A stretch of 64,000 nt of DNA, taken from Ureaplasma urealyticum serovar 8 str. ATCC 27618 (GTDB lineage: Bacteria; Bacillota_I; Bacilli_A; Mycoplasmatales; Mycoplasmoidaceae). Positions within the stretch are counted from its first letter, which is position 1. Each line of letters starts with the position of its first letter. Under the pieces are notes generated by a model that did not search any database, was not told the DNA's origin, and saw nothing but the letters and a program-made list of their open reading frames with translations. The position numbers and the translations under genes were made by a program. Positions 20,534 to 32,082 of the stretch are shown one piece after another. The DNA lies in assembly GCF_000169535.1 (NCBI RefSeq), contig NZ_AAYN02000002.1:1-64000 (forward strand), in the 5' to 3' direction.

Positions 20534-21225
20534 TAAATATATTTATGTTCTTTAAAAATTTCTAATAATCGTTCTTTAACCTCACACAAAACTTCGTTTT
20601 CACTTTTATTAGCATCAATAAAAATAATTTTTTTAGGTTGATTGTATGCATTAAAAACACTTGGATATTGTTTTAATAATTTTTCATAAAATTGTTTATT
20701 TTGTGAATCAAATGCGTTTGTATTATCAAAACGATTCTTCATACGATTTAATGCATTATTAACACTTACATCAAAATAAAAAATATAATCAATTTCTAAA
20801 TTACCAATCGCTTGTTGATTAACATGATGAATAACTTCTAAACTTTGGTTTTGAACAATCCCTTGATAAATATATGATGAATGAACAAAACGATCTGAAA
20901 TAACAATATGTCCTTTTTCTAAATTTGGATTAATTGTTTTTTTAACATGTTCTGCACGACTACTTGCATATAAATAAGCTAGTGTTAAAGGATCAAATGC
21001 TTCTAGATTTTTTAAAAAAAAGTCACGAATTAATTCTGCTGCAGTGTTGTTTTTTCCGCCGGGTTCACGTGTTAAAAAAATTTTATTAACTAATTTAGGT
21101 TCTTTTAAAACATCTAGTAATTGTTTTAAAATTGATGTTTTTCCAGCTCCATCAATCCCTTCAAAAACAATAAATAAGCCTTTTTTTGGCGATTTTAGTT
21201 CATTACTATTTTTCGTTAACATCAT
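20533..21225 (-). CDS. tmk: Thymidylate kinase
   Basis: Phosphorylates dTMP to dTDP. The P-loop FEGIDGAGKTS, the DR(F/Y) motif SDRFVHSSYIYQG and the TREPGGKNNTA loop are present, with total length about 230. The start is uncertain: ATG at 21225 or 21222 fits the Shine-Dalgarno-like GAAAGTGAAAG, while a GTG at 21234 is in frame slightly upstream. All options overlap the end of the preceding hydrolase, implying coupling. Confidence 0.95.
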   Translation of the reverse strand: MMLTKNSNELKSPKKGLFIVFEGIDGAGKTSILKQLLDVLKEPKLVNKIFLTREPGGKNNTAAELIRDFFLKNLEAFDPLTLAYLYASSRAEHVKKTINPNLEKGHIVISDRFVHSSYIYQGIVQNQSLEVIHHVNQQAIGNLEIDYIFYFDVSVNNALNRMKNRFDNTNAFDSQNKQFYEKLLKQYPSVFNAYNQPKKIIFIDANKSENEVLCEVKERLLEIFKEHKYI

Positions 21226-22069
21226 TGCTTTCACTTTCTTCTTGTTCTATAAATCTATCTTCTAAAAAACTTAATAATATATTAGTGAATAATTTAGGTT
21301 CTTCAATAAAAGGGATGTGACCTGAATTATTAAAAATATAAGTGCTAATTTGGGAATTATTTCTAAACACCTTAAGTGCTAATCGATAATCAATTAATTC
21401 ATCTTGTTTTGATACCATAACTAAAGTTGGCATAATTAAATTGCGCTGAGCCATTTTTAATTCACGATTAAACTTAATATTTAACAATGATAAACATAAA
21501 AGCGAAATATCGCGTGCAACACGGGGATATTCTCTTGAAATCGAATCTCATCGTGTTTCTGGTAAAGTTTTATAATTGTTACGATAATCAATATATAGTT
21601 TTTTTAAAATAACATCGGTTTTAAATTTTAAAAAAGGATTGGGAAATAAAACTCACGCATTAAATAACTTTTTATTTAAAAAAGGATTTAAATATTGATA
21701 ATGATATGGACAAACAAGAATCAGTTTTTGTACTCGTTGAGGAACAATAAACCCTACTAAGCTAGCAACACCTGCTCCTAATGAATGTCCTAATAAATAA
21801 AACTCTTTTAAATCAATTTCATTAATTCAATTAATAAATAACTCTGCAAAAGCAGGAATATTTAATTCTTTTTTGCTATTAACAGGTGTTAGTCCATGAG
21901 CAGGTAATCCCACAAAGTAACAATCATATTCTAATAAACTTTGATTAATTAAAAAGAAATAATGTGGTGATGCATCAAGTCCATGTATAAAAACAATTGA
22001 ACCTTTTTTTAGTTCGCTTTTAGCAGGCTCAAAATAAAAATTAAGTGTATTAGTCTTAATTAATTCCAT
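21206..22069 (-). CDS. Alpha/beta-fold hydrolase
   Basis: A 287-residue serine hydrolase. The oxyanion region FIHGLDASPHYFF, nucleophile elbow GHSLGAG (around residue 95), Asp in SKQDELIDYR and catalytic His in NSGHIPFIEEP make a complete triad. UGA codons encode Trp. No signal peptide is seen, so it is probably cytoplasmic; lipase/esterase or proline-iminopeptidase-like activity is possible, and the substrate cannot be told. It heads the tmk operon and overlaps tmk by about 20 bases. Confidence 0.85.
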
Positions 22070-22134
22070 AATTATTACTTTCTTTTTCTATTTTTAAATA
22101 AAAATTGAAGATTTCATTTAATAGTTAATATTTT

Positions 22135-22140
22135 ATTATA
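22135..22140 (-). promoter_or_regulatory. -10 box of the hydrolase-tmk operon
   Basis: TATAAT on the minus strand 66 bases upstream of the hydrolase start. A weak hairpin CTTTAT/ATAAAG near 22150-22165 may end the preceding transporter operon. Confidence 0.45.
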
Positions 22141-22173
22141 AAAATCCATCTTTATTTATATAAAGCCATAAAT

Positions 22174-23196
22174 TTAATTTTTTAATAAAATAACTTTATA
22201 TAGAAAATATGGTCCAGAAATAATTGGCACTAATAAAATAACTTGATCAGCTGATAATTTTAAGATTAAAACAACAAAAATATAACTAACTAATAAGACG
22301 ATACCACCCATTAATCCAGCATTAATAATGCCATTACAAATTTTGTTTTTAGCATAATTAAACGCCACGTTGGCTGCGACAATTCCAACGAAAATAACAT
22401 TACCACTTAAACTATAACTTGTTGATACTAATAAACTAATACAAACAAACGTTTGTAGTGTTAAAGATTTGCTATTGATTCCTAATTGCTCAGATAATTG
22501 TTGGTTTGTTACCATAATTTTAAGTTTAGTTGAATTTGCCATTAGTCAAATAATGCTAATAATAAGCATTGCAAGACAAAAATAAAAACAAAAATCAGTT
22601 CGTGATTCAATATTACCTAATAAAATTATTTTTAGATACATGCTTGATTCTTTACTCATTAAAATTCGTAATGATTGAGCGATAACAATAGTAATTAAAT
22701 TAATAACAATCCCTGAGATAATAATTCTTTTAAAAATATATCCCCCAGATGAATTACATAAAAAATGAATGAAAAAACAAATAATTAATGATCCAATTAA
22801 ATAAATAAATGGCAAAATATATTCGATTCGTCTTTGAACTTGCAACTGACTAAAATCAAATATTAAAAAAAGAACAGTTAAAATAACTAAGTTAATGTTC
22901 CCCATTCCCAATAGCGAACTATCTGCTAATCGATTTTTTGTTAATCTTTGAATGATATAACCACTAATTCCTAAAGCAATTCCTGAAATTAATAATTGCG
23001 AAATAATTTTTCAATCAATTAAATAACTAAAAACATTAACAAAACGTGAAGCGCCTGCTACAGCAATTAACATTAAACTAATAGTTAAAATTAATAAAAC
23101 AAATGGTAAAAATACTTTGTTTTTTTTGAATCTAAAAAACGTTTTTTGTTCAAATTGATATTTTAAAAATTGTTGAAATCTTGTTTTGATACGCAT
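22174..23196 (-). CDS. FecCD-family iron/siderophore-type ABC permease B
   Basis: A 340-residue polytopic permease of the BtuC/FecCD family. It starts directly after the TAA of permease A (TAAATG), so A and B form a coupled pair, the usual heterodimer pore. About ten hydrophobic helices are apparent. It is divergent: the RNPLADPSTLGI-type motif is replaced by RRIEYILPFIYLIGS-like sequence. UGA encodes several Trp. The two frames looked like one 682-residue fused FhuB-type gene until the in-frame TAA at 23197-23199 was found. Confidence 0.8.
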
Positions 23197-24222
23197 TTAA
23201 TTTTTATTCACTTTCCACCCTAATTCTCATTTTAATAAAACAATCATGGGAATTGCAAGTACTGTAGCAACTAAAAATACAATATTAAATTTTGAAAAGA
23301 ATTCAACAACTAATCCTAATAGTTGTAATAAAATACAAGTTAAAAAGATGGCAGCAATCATTTGAAATAAATAATTAGTTCTTTTAAATAATAAACGTGA
23401 TAAATGGGGCATAACAATCGCAATTAAAGAAAGGCCACCAATTAAAAAAGTCGTTGAAATAGCAATAAAAATTGAACAAATTGAAGTAATTCAATACATT
23501 CTATTAATATTAATTCCTAATGATTTAGCTAAATAATGACTAGTATATAAAATCTGAATCTTTTTTGCATAACATAACAAAACAATCGTACTTATAAACA
23601 CTATTGGAACACCAATGTAAAAGCGTTCAATCGAACTATAAACGCCAACACTACCTAATAATTGAATAGGCGAAGCAACAATAGAAGAGTGAAAATTAGC
23701 AATTAAAACATTAATTGCTGTAATAATCGCTCCTAATGAAAAACCAAACAAAATTGGTTTAAATGTTTTTTTATGTGGTGTCATTTTAATAAATAAAAAA
23801 TTAATACCTAAAGCAATTAAACTAAAAACAATACCAAAAGCATAGCCAATGAAAATATTAGAAAAACTTTTAGTAATTAACTGGCTTAAAATACTTCCCA
23901 AAGCTGCTAAGGGGAAAATTCCTAATGTTGATGGTCCAGCTAAACCATTACGCGTTGTTGATTGCAAACTAAAGCCACTACAAACTAATCCAGCTCCACA
24001 AACTAATAAAATAATTGGCGAATAAAAAAATAATAAAAAAACTTCCTCAGAAGAGGCTTTTTGAAAATAAAAAGATTGTCAAATAAATGTTTTATTTGTG
24101 TAGATAATGTTGAACAAAAAAATAAATGAAGTTAGCAAAATTAAAACACCAAAAATGCTTCATTTGTAAATGAAATATCTCTTAAAATTAAGTCTATTCT
24201 CAAATTTTGGTTTTAACTGCAT
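23197..24222 (-). CDS. FecCD-family iron/siderophore-type ABC permease A
   Basis: A 341-residue polytopic permease. CSGFSLQSTTRNGLAGPSTLGIFPLAALGS is the FecCD core motif (family QxxxRNPLADPxxLGI), with VGGLSLIAIVMPHLSRLLF-type sequence (family FVGLxxPHxxR) near the end. It starts 17 bases after the substrate-binding lipoprotein stop and abuts permease B. Cargo of the family is Fe3+-siderophore, haem or cobalamin; the specific ligand is not evident. Confidence 0.88.
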
Positions 24223-24238
24223 AATATATCATTATAAA

Positions 24239-25639
24239 TTATAAATTAGATTTGGCGATGTTGATTCTTGTTTTAAATTGGGTTTTAGGATCATTAATTC
24301 CTTGAGTTGTACCAATTGCTCAAGACCCAGCATTTTTAATCACAATTAATTTATTAATTGAATTAAGTAAATAAGCTGCACCTGCATAAATAGCAAAATC
24401 TTTATTAATAAATTCTGATTTTTCACTATCATTTGGTGTTTTATAAGTTTTTTCTAATTTGTCATAATCCACAAATTTTTTTAAATAATTTGAAAAGCCT
24501 TGTGTTTTTAAACTAATATTGTTAAAACTTGCATAATCAACAATAGCATCTGGTTTTAGACCAAATGAAATTAAATGATCAATACTATCAGCTCATGTAC
24601 CAACAATTTTATAGCCATAATCTAATGTTGTATTTTCATTTATATAATGTGATTTAATTATTGAATTACGTTCTTGTATACTTGGTTTATGATCAAATAA
24701 ATTAATTAATTCACTCTTATCAAAGGGTTTATAATTTCACTTGATTTTAGAGAATTCTTTGCTCGCAAAAATTCTTAACAATTCTTTAATAATTAATGAT
24801 TGACCAACCATCGCAAAAGAGCCTCATCAAAATAATGAACGATCAATAAAAATAATTTTTGAATAACGATTACGTAAAAGCTTATGGGGATAAAAATCTT
24901 TATGAGAAGTAATTTTTTTAAATAATTGATGACGATTTCGATAATTATTTTTATATTTGTTACTTGTAAATAAATTAGAGTCGTACATATAAAAAACATA
25001 ATCAGCAGTTTTGTAAAATGATGATATTTGTTTAAGAACTGATTCAAGTGGATTAGTTCTTAAGGCACTATGACCAATTGATTGATAACGATCAATCACA
25101 TCTTTAACATCTTCATTAATTGGTTCTGGAAAATTTAGTCCTAATCCTGGAACTTCTGTAAAGGGGTTTGAATAAATTAAAGGTAAATCAGGAGGGGTTA
25201 AAATAGAAAATTTGTTGTAATTTTCTTTATTGTTAACTAACTCATCGCGATTTTCTAAAACTAAAACTGTTGCTTTTCGTTTGCGCATTTTTTGAATACC
25301 TTCAAGCATTGCAACATTATTAACATCATCTTTTATTAATTGGGTAATTTTTTGACTTCATTCAGTAAATGATTTAACGTTTTGCATTGGTTTTGGTAAA
25401 CGTTTTTTTAATTCATTAAAATTTAAAACATCATCTAATTGACGAGCAAATTCTAAATGAATTTTGTAAGGATTACGAAAGAAATTATTACGTTTTCAAT
25501 TCGCATTTTCTACTAATCAATTAGAATTATATAGTCTTGGTTGTTTTAAATTTGCACATGATGTTAGTGTTGCAAAAATAATACTTAACCCAATTATTGA
25601 AATTACACTAATCAATTTACATTTGAAACTAATCTTCAT
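24239..25639 (-). CDS. Substrate-binding lipoprotein of the iron-type ABC importer
   Basis: A 466-residue lipoprotein with lipobox LTSC after a 27-residue signal peptide. The C-terminal half contains IVGTWADSIDHLISFGLKPDAIVDYAS and YLKKFVDYDKLEKTYKTPND, the layout of periplasmic-binding class III (FepB/FhuD) proteins. It is longer than typical members (about 320) because of an N-terminal region of roughly 100 residues rich in aromatic and basic residues. It lies between permease C and permease A on the same strand, with 46- and 17-base gaps, so the set is one operon. Confidence 0.78.
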
Positions 25640-25684
25640 TTTTAAACCATAATTAATATTTATCTAAATAATAATAATAAAAAA

Positions 25685-26788
25685 TTAGGCTCTGTTTCAA
25701 TGTTTTCATCCTAAATAAGCTAAAACAGGAGCTCCAATAAAACTCATTCATATTGATGAATTAATATAAATTGTTTCGCGATATAATATCAAACCCAAAG
25801 AAGTAATCATTGCTCCAAACAATCCTGATAAGGGCATAACATAACGATAATCTCTAATTCCAAAAACTTTACGAACAATATGAGGTGCAAATAAACCAAC
25901 AAAAGCAATATTACCAACTAATAAAATAGTTGGCGAAATTAAAAAAATTGTAGATACAATAGCTAGTATTTTAACAATAATAATTGATGATCCTAAATTT
26001 TTAGCTTTTTCATCACCAATTTCTAATAAGGTTAATTTATGGGATAAAACGTAAGCAATAATCACACCAATTAAAATTAAAACTGCACTAACTCATAATG
26101 TTAAAAAAGGATCAATATGGGTTGGATAAATGTTTTCACTTCCCCCTAATACATATTTAAAGTTAATACTTGAACCCTTAGCACTTTGAATACGAACAAA
26201 ATAAGCAATTGTATTAAAAAAAACGCCTATTGCTAATCCTGCTAAAGTAATTTTGACATATGATAATTTATTTCTTGTAGCAAAAACTAGAATTAATAAA
26301 ATAATGCTTGCAATAATTCCCCCAACAATCGCAAATCCAAAAAGGCCACCAAAAGAAATAATATTGTGTGAAAAAGCAATTACAATCATAAAAACACTTG
26401 ATTGTACAATTCCTAATGTACTTGAATCCGCTAATGGATTTCTTGTTAATGCTTGTGTTACACAACCAGCTATAGCTAAACTAATCCCAGATAAAATTGA
26501 AGCAATGCTTGCTCAAAATGTGGCTTGTAAGTTTAAATATTTAATATTTGATGAATCTAAAAATTGGCCACTAAAAATTAGTTTTAGTGATTCATTTAAA
26601 GAAAAGTAAACATATTTATTTAATGTTTGATCATAAAAATTAGCATATGAAATGTTTCATATTCAAATACTAAAAATAGTAGCAATTAAAATAATTGCAG
26701 CTACTAATAAAATTAATGGTTTTAACTTTTTAGTTGTTTGATTTTGAATTTGTTTAAATAATTTAAAACGAAAAGTATAATTGTGCAT
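25685..26788 (-). CDS. FecCD-family iron/siderophore-type ABC permease C
   Basis: A 367-residue polytopic permease with the canonical motif VTQALTRNPLADSSTLGIVQSS and LVGNIAFVGLFAPHIVRKVFG. It is the first gene of the operon. Three permeases with only one binding protein and no ATPase in the locus suggest that another permease and the ATPase are encoded elsewhere, or that permease C works with partners outside the window. UGA encodes Trp at several sites. Confidence 0.88.
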
Positions 26789-26910
26789 TAATTTAATAGT
26801 TAATTCTCTAGTTTTTAATCTAATAAATATAACAAATTAAACATTTTCTAAAAATGGTCTTTGTTTATTTTTTAATATAAATTATTTAATTTTTAAAATA
26901 ATAGGAATAA

Positions 26911-26941
26911 AAAAACACAATCAATTTATGACTGTGTTTTT
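26911..26941 (-). terminator. Terminator of rpsB
   Basis: AAAAACACA (26911-26919) and TGTGTTTTT (26933-26941) form a perfect stem with a T run on the minus strand, 20 bases after the rpsB stop. The 26789-26910 interval upstream of permease C is otherwise AT-rich sequence with no clear site. Confidence 0.85.
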
Positions 26942-26960
26942 CATATCTTAAAACATTAAA

Positions 26961-28016
26961 TTAGTTAGTTTCAGCTTTGATAACAATTTTTTCGTTTGTT
27001 TTTGCTTGGCTAGTTGCTTCAGCTGGTTTTTTGTTGTTGAATTTATTAAATGTAGACTTGTGGTTTACATATTTTGGATTATAACCACGTTTGCTTGGGT
27101 CATAATTGTTTTGTCTTCAACTTGATTTTGTTTCAGGTAAAACAATTTCGCTATCTGGACGGCCAACAATTTTTGTTGGTTCGCCACGTAATTCAGCGAT
27201 TGCATCTGCTAATACACCTAAGATTAAAGTGATTGATTTAACTGAATAATTATTTACTGGAATAATGTAATCAATTAATTGTGGATCAGCATTTGTATTT
27301 GCTAAAGCAATTACTGGAATGTTTAATTTACGTGCTTCTTTAATAGCATTAACATCATTAACTGGATCTACTAAAATTAAAACATCTGGACGTTGTTTCA
27401 TTGTTTTAATTCCACCATAGAATTTTTCTAATTTAGCAGTTTCTTTGTTAATAGCGATTTGTTCTTTCTTAGAATATTTATTAATTTCTTCGCTTTCTAA
27501 TAAAGCTAGATTACTATTAAATTTCTTTAATGAACGTGAGATGTTAGCGAAGTTTGTTAAAGTTCCTCCTAATCATCTTTGAGTTACATAGAACGAATTA
27601 GTACGTTCTGCTTCTACTTTAATTAATTCTTTAACAACACGACCACGTGTTCCAACAAACATTACAGTTCCACCATTTTGAGCAACTTCTTGTAAGAATT
27701 TATATGCACGATCTAAAAATAAAATTGTTTTTAGAATATCAATAACGTGGTTGTTTGAACGTTTAGCGTGAATATAGTTAGCCATTTTAGGGTTTCATTT
27801 TTTAGGATTTAATCCAATATGAGCCCCTGATTCAGTTAATTTCACAATTGAAACTAAAGTTTTAAGATTTTTTATAGTTGAATTTGCATTGACTTTAAGC
27901 TGAATTGCGTCAGCCGGTGATGTAGGTTTTTGTTCTACTTTTGCATTTTCAGTAGCAACTACTTCAACATCAGCTACCGATTCAACTTTTTTCGTCGAAT
28001 TTTCCATTTGAGACAT
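26961..28016 (-). CDS. rpsB: 30S ribosomal protein S2 (uS2) with N- and C-terminal extensions
   Basis: uS2 core motifs are present: SGAHIGLNPKKWNPKMANYIHAKRSNNHVIDI, FVGTRGRVVKELIKVEAERT and PDVLILVDPVNDVNAIKEARKLNIPVIALANTN. The 351-residue protein is longer than the usual 230-260: about 60 residues precede the core and about 45 Lys/Asn-rich residues follow it. ATG 28016 is chosen over an in-frame GTG at 28025 because AAAGGTGG lies 7 bases before it. It stands alone between terminators; tsf is not adjacent. Confidence 0.94.
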
Positions 28017-28083
28017 GGAATCCACCTTTCGTAATTTTAAAAATTTGTTTGTTATTAAATCACAAAAATAAAATAACTTGTAA

Positions 28084-28089
28084 ATTATA
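28084..28089 (-). promoter_or_regulatory. -10 box of rpsB
   Basis: TATAAT on the minus strand about 68 bases upstream of the rpsB start, leaving a leader of roughly 60 bases. Confidence 0.5.
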
Positions 28090-28113
28090 CCAAAAACATG
28101 TTATCTAAATAAA

Positions 28114-29088
28114 TTATTTATTTTCGACAAACCCTGTAATCACTTTAGTATATCTTAAAGTTGCTTGTTGGCTATTTTCACCCTTTTTAACGATGATATT
28201 AAAAACTACTGCTGTTTTATTATTAACATCTGTCTCAACACTTTGAATTTCATAAATAAAACCAGTTTGGGTTGGTAATTTGAACAATGTCTTGTAATTT
28301 TCAATAACTTCCTTAACTGTTTTTTGTTTTGTTTTTTCATCAAGTAATTGAGGTTCAATTTGATTTTTAGCTTGTTTAATTTCTTCTAAATTAGCTAAGT
28401 AAACTTTTTTATCTTCATCAGAGATAAAACCATTAAGTGTTCTACTATAAGTAATGCTTGCTAAATTTTCGCCATTTCCTTTACTAATTCTAATTTCAAC
28501 ATTAATAGAATTAGCAACTTCACTTTTAGTAATCTTTAAAATTTCATATTTTAAGTCTCGATTACCATTATTAATACTTAAATAGCTAAGTTGTCATTTT
28601 AAGGCTTCAGCTATTGTAGTTTTGCTAATATCAATACTTGAATTAACTGTTGGTGTTAAATAAAGAGCATCACGGTTTTTTTCATCTTCTAAATACTTTT
28701 TATTTTCTAAAAATAAACGATATTGTTTAGCATTTTTAAAACCTTTTAATACTTTTTTATAAGTGTGTGTTTGACCCTTTAATTCATAACGAATAATTAA
28801 ATCAATTACATCTTCATCTAACTCATTCAAACGAGCATCATACAACTCATATTTAACATCTTTATTAGTTGATGAAAATTGAATATTAGTTTTAATAATT
28901 TTAATAAACTCAGAAGCTAAAATTTTTGAAAAGTCACGTTGTTCATAACCTTTAATAGTTGGATAAATTTCGTACTCTTGTTTTGATTTTATTGATGAAC
29001 TACATGCAGCAATATTTGTTGCTACTAAACTTAATAATCCAATACTTAAACTACTACTAACAATAAGTGTTTTAATTTTCTTATTCAC
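28114..29088 (-). CDS. Lipoprotein with three lipoprotein-17-type repeats
   Basis: A 324-residue lipoprotein; signal peptide with lipobox NIAACSSS. The mature part holds three homologous units, each of the form YEL/YEI...VxVxxxxxKG...Y.K.L.GF (units ending LKGFKNAKQ, LNGFISDED and ITGFVENK), the pattern of the mollicute lipoprotein-associated type-17 domain. The same unit occurs at the N-terminus of the MIP proteins in this window. Surface-exposed, function unknown. It follows the next lipoprotein gene by 14 bases. Confidence 0.72.
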
Positions 29089-29102
29089 TGTTTTTTTACC
29101 TT

Positions 29103-29849
29103 TTAATTTAAATTAACTTTAATCTTTTTAAATAATTGAGCTTGTTGTTCATTTTCGCCTTTAGTAATAACTATTTCTATAACTAATTCGCGTTGTTTTT
29201 CATTTAATGGCTCAAAATAGTTAATATCAATAATTTTAATATTAATGTCTTTAAATTTTGGATCTACTTTTAATTGTGGATTTAAATCTTTACCAAAATC
29301 AAAAGCTTTTTCACCTAAAGTTTTAATTTCTACTAAACTCTTTTTTTGATATTCTGTTTTTATTTTAAGATCAAAAAAACCAGTCTTTTGTTTTTGATCA
29401 TAATCTCAAGCACTTTTAATAATATTTAAATTTTGTTGGAAAATTGTTTTATCTTCTTTTTCTTTAGGAGTTAAAAATGGTTGAAAATAAAAATCATAAT
29501 TAATTGATTGTTTATATTTTTGAATTTTAGCATTAATTGTAACTTTAAGAATTTGTTCTGAATCTTTTTTAATATCAACAATTTTGTATTGAACATTTTT
29601 AGGACTTTTTGATAGATCATAAACTAATAAATTATTTGTGTCATCTTTATTAATTTTGACCTTTTTTAAAACATCATCAATTGTATTGTTATCATTAGTA
29701 AATTCTTTTGCTAATGAAACAGTTGGACGATAAGTTAAAATAACATCTTGGTTAATCTTAAGTTGTGAGCAAGCACTAACAATAAAAGGAATTGCTAAAA
29801 CTGGCAATCCTAAAAAAAGAATAATTATTTTTTTAAACTTTGTTTTCAT
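29103..29849 (-). CDS. Lipoprotein with lipoprotein-17-type repeats
   Basis: A 248-residue lipoprotein with lipobox IVSACSQ. Residues 30-130 and 150-248 each form a unit resembling those of the neighbouring lipoprotein (YKIVDIKKDSEQILKVTINAKI and IKIIDINYFEPLNEKQRELVIEI). One UGA (29404) is read as Trp. It lies 5 bases after the tex stop and 14 before the next lipoprotein, so the three genes are probably one transcript. Function unknown. Confidence 0.7.
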
Positions 29850-29854
29850 AATTT

Positions 29855-31975
29855 CTATGGTCTTAACTTTAATGAAATTTTTTGAGCAATTGTATCTATT
29901 TTATCAATATAAGCATTAATATTTTTATTAACATGCAAATTATCTTGTTCACTATAGTGTGAAATATGTAATAATGCGTCATTTTTTAAACCAATATCAA
30001 CAAAACTACCAAATTGGGTTTGGTTACGAATTGTTCCTTGAACTAACATTCCTACTTTTAAATCATTAATATCAACCATTTGTGAACGTAAAATAGGAAT
30101 ATCATAATCATCACGAACATCTTGTAAAGGATTTTTTAAATTATTAATAATATTTTCAATAGTATAAACATCTGTTTTTAAAACATTGGTTAAATCGTTT
30201 GGATTTAGTTGATTTAAAACTTGATGATTGTTTATCAAATCATTAATTGGTAATTTAATATATTCACATAATTGGTTAACAATTGCATATGATTCTGGAT
30301 GAATGCTTGTTTTATCTAAAAAATTTAAGCTATTATTAATTCTTAAAAATCCTGCTGCTTGTTCAAAAACTTTATCAGTAACATAAGGAATAGTTTTTAA
30401 TTGTTCACGGCTTTTAATAGATTGATGTTCTTTAACATATTCAAAAATCTTTTTAGCACTTCTTTTATTTAAACCTGATACTTTAGATAATAAAGGTATA
30501 GAAGCAGTATTAACATCAACACCAACTTGATTAACGCAATAATCAATACAAAAATCAACTTTTTGTTCAAGAATGTTTTTGTTAATATCGTGTTGGTATT
30601 GACCTACACCAATACTTTTTGGGTCAATTTTTATTAACTCACCTAAAGGATCAATAATTCTTCGTGCAATACTAATTGCTGAACGTTTTTCAACACTTAA
30701 ATTAGGGAATTCTTCGATTGCAATTAATGATGCTGAATAAATTGAAGCGCCATCTTCACTAATTACACAATAATTAATATTTAATTTAAATTCTTTAATT
30801 AGATCACTAATAAAAATGACACTTTCATTTGATGCTGTTCCATTGCCAATTGCTATTGTATTAATTTGATATTTATTAATCAAAGATATTAACGTATTTT
30901 TGGCTTGTTCAATTAATTCTTGAGGTTTGTGAGGATAAATAATATCAGTGTGTAATAATTGATTATTTTTATCAACAACTGCTAATTTACAACCGTGTGC
31001 ATAGCCTGGATCAAATCCTAAAACAACGTGGTCTTTTAAAGGTTTTTGCAATAATAATTGCTGTAAATTATCACTAAAAATCTGTGCTGATTGTTGGTGA
31101 GCTTCATCTAATTTTTCTTTATAAACAGCATTTGAAACTGAAGGAATTAATAAACGATCAAAGCCATCATTAACAGCTAATTTAATGTAATCATAACTGT
31201 CACTTTTATTTTTTCTAGTATATTTATTGATAGCAAAATCAATAAGAAATTCTTTTTTAAAATCAAGTTTAAATGTAATGATTTTTAATTCATTGGCTCG
31301 ATCAATAGCCATTAGTTGATATGCTTTTAAATATTTAATTGGGCAACTAAACTCATAATATAAAGCAAAGTTTTCGGTTGGGTCATTTGCTATTTTATTA
31401 ATTTTTGTAATCAATTTAGCGTGTTTGCTAATTGTTTCATAAAGCATTTGTCTTAAAGTTGCATCATTAGCAACTTTTTGGGCAATAATATCACAAGCTC
31501 CAGCAATAGCTTCATCAACACTTAAAACTTGTTCATTTAAATATTGTTTGGCAACTTCTTTAATATTACAATTAGGATTATTTTTTAAGATTAATAATGC
31601 TAATGGTTCTAGTCCTTTTTCAATCGCCATTGATGCTTTTGTTTTCTTATTTGAAGCATAAGGTTCATAAAGATTTTCAAGATCAACAAGGCGTTGGCAA
31701 TTATTAATTGATTCTAATAAGTCATCAGTTAATAAACCTTTTTGTTCTAAATTTTTAATAATTGCTTCTTTACGCTTATTTAATTTTGTAAGATATTCAT
31801 ATTCATGAGCAATTGCTTGAATTTGAAATTCATCCATATTATTAGTTAAATGCTTACGATATCGAGCAATAAAAGCGATAGTATTATTATCAGCTAACAA
31901 ATCCAAAACATTTGTTATATATTTTGCTTCAATTTTTAATTTTTGAACTAGTGTTTTAATAATTAAATCAATCAT
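29855..31975 (-). CDS. tex: Tex-family RNA-binding protein (YqgF, helix-hairpin-helix and S1 domains)
   Basis: A 706-residue cytoplasmic protein of usual Tex length (about 720). In order: N-terminal helical domain with IAFIARYRKHLTNNMDE, YqgF RNase H-like domain with VLGFDPGYAHGCKLAVVD, the conserved IDPLGELIKIDPKSIGVGQYQHD, HhH (VSGLNKRSAKKIFEYVKEH) and a C-terminal S1 domain (GSFVDIGLKNDALLHISHYS). Tex acts in transcription-associated nucleic acid processes; the precise role is unclear in mollicutes. No in-frame UGA was needed. Confidence 0.94.
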   Translation of the reverse strand: MIDLIIKTLVQKLKIEAKYITNVLDLLADNNTIAFIARYRKHLTNNMDEFQIQAIAHEYEYLTKLNKRKEAIIKNLEQKGLLTDDLLESINNCQRLVDLENLYEPYASNKKTKASMAIEKGLEPLALLILKNNPNCNIKEVAKQYLNEQVLSVDEAIAGACDIIAQKVANDATLRQMLYETISKHAKLITKINKIANDPTENFALYYEFSCPIKYLKAYQLMAIDRANELKIITFKLDFKKEFLIDFAINKYTRKNKSDSYDYIKLAVNDGFDRLLIPSVSNAVYKEKLDEAHQQSAQIFSDNLQQLLLQKPLKDHVVLGFDPGYAHGCKLAVVDKNNQLLHTDIIYPHKPQELIEQAKNTLISLINKYQINTIAIGNGTASNESVIFISDLIKEFKLNINYCVISEDGASIYSASLIAIEEFPNLSVEKRSAISIARRIIDPLGELIKIDPKSIGVGQYQHDINKNILEQKVDFCIDYCVNQVGVDVNTASIPLLSKVSGLNKRSAKKIFEYVKEHQSIKSREQLKTIPYVTDKVFEQAAGFLRINNSLNFLDKTSIHPESYAIVNQLCEYIKLPINDLINNHQVLNQLNPNDLTNVLKTDVYTIENIINNLKNPLQDVRDDYDIPILRSQMVDINDLKVGMLVQGTIRNQTQFGSFVDIGLKNDALLHISHYSEQDNLHVNKNINAYIDKIDTIAQKISLKLRP

Positions 31976-32047
31976 ATTAAACCTTCCTAAAGTTAATAAA
32001 TTATAAACTTTTGATAGTCAAAATTAGTTATGTTAATTCAAATGCCT

Positions 32048-32053
32048 TATAAT
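32048..32053 (+). promoter_or_regulatory. -10 box of the DUF31 lipoprotein gene
   Basis: TATAAT 30 bases before the start codon in the divergent interval between tex and the lipoprotein gene. Confidence 0.5.
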
Positions 32054-32082
32054 TCTAAATAAAAGATAATTGGAGAAATTTT

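Noticed and set aside
21226..21234. GTG start for tmk at 21234
   Set aside because: In frame, but the two ATG codons at 21225 and 21222 are better starts and are closer to the usual thymidylate kinase N-terminus.
22174..24222. A single fused FhuB-type double permease
   Set aside because: Both parts are in one frame, but TAA at 23197-23199 (minus strand) ends the first and ATG follows at once; two coupled genes.
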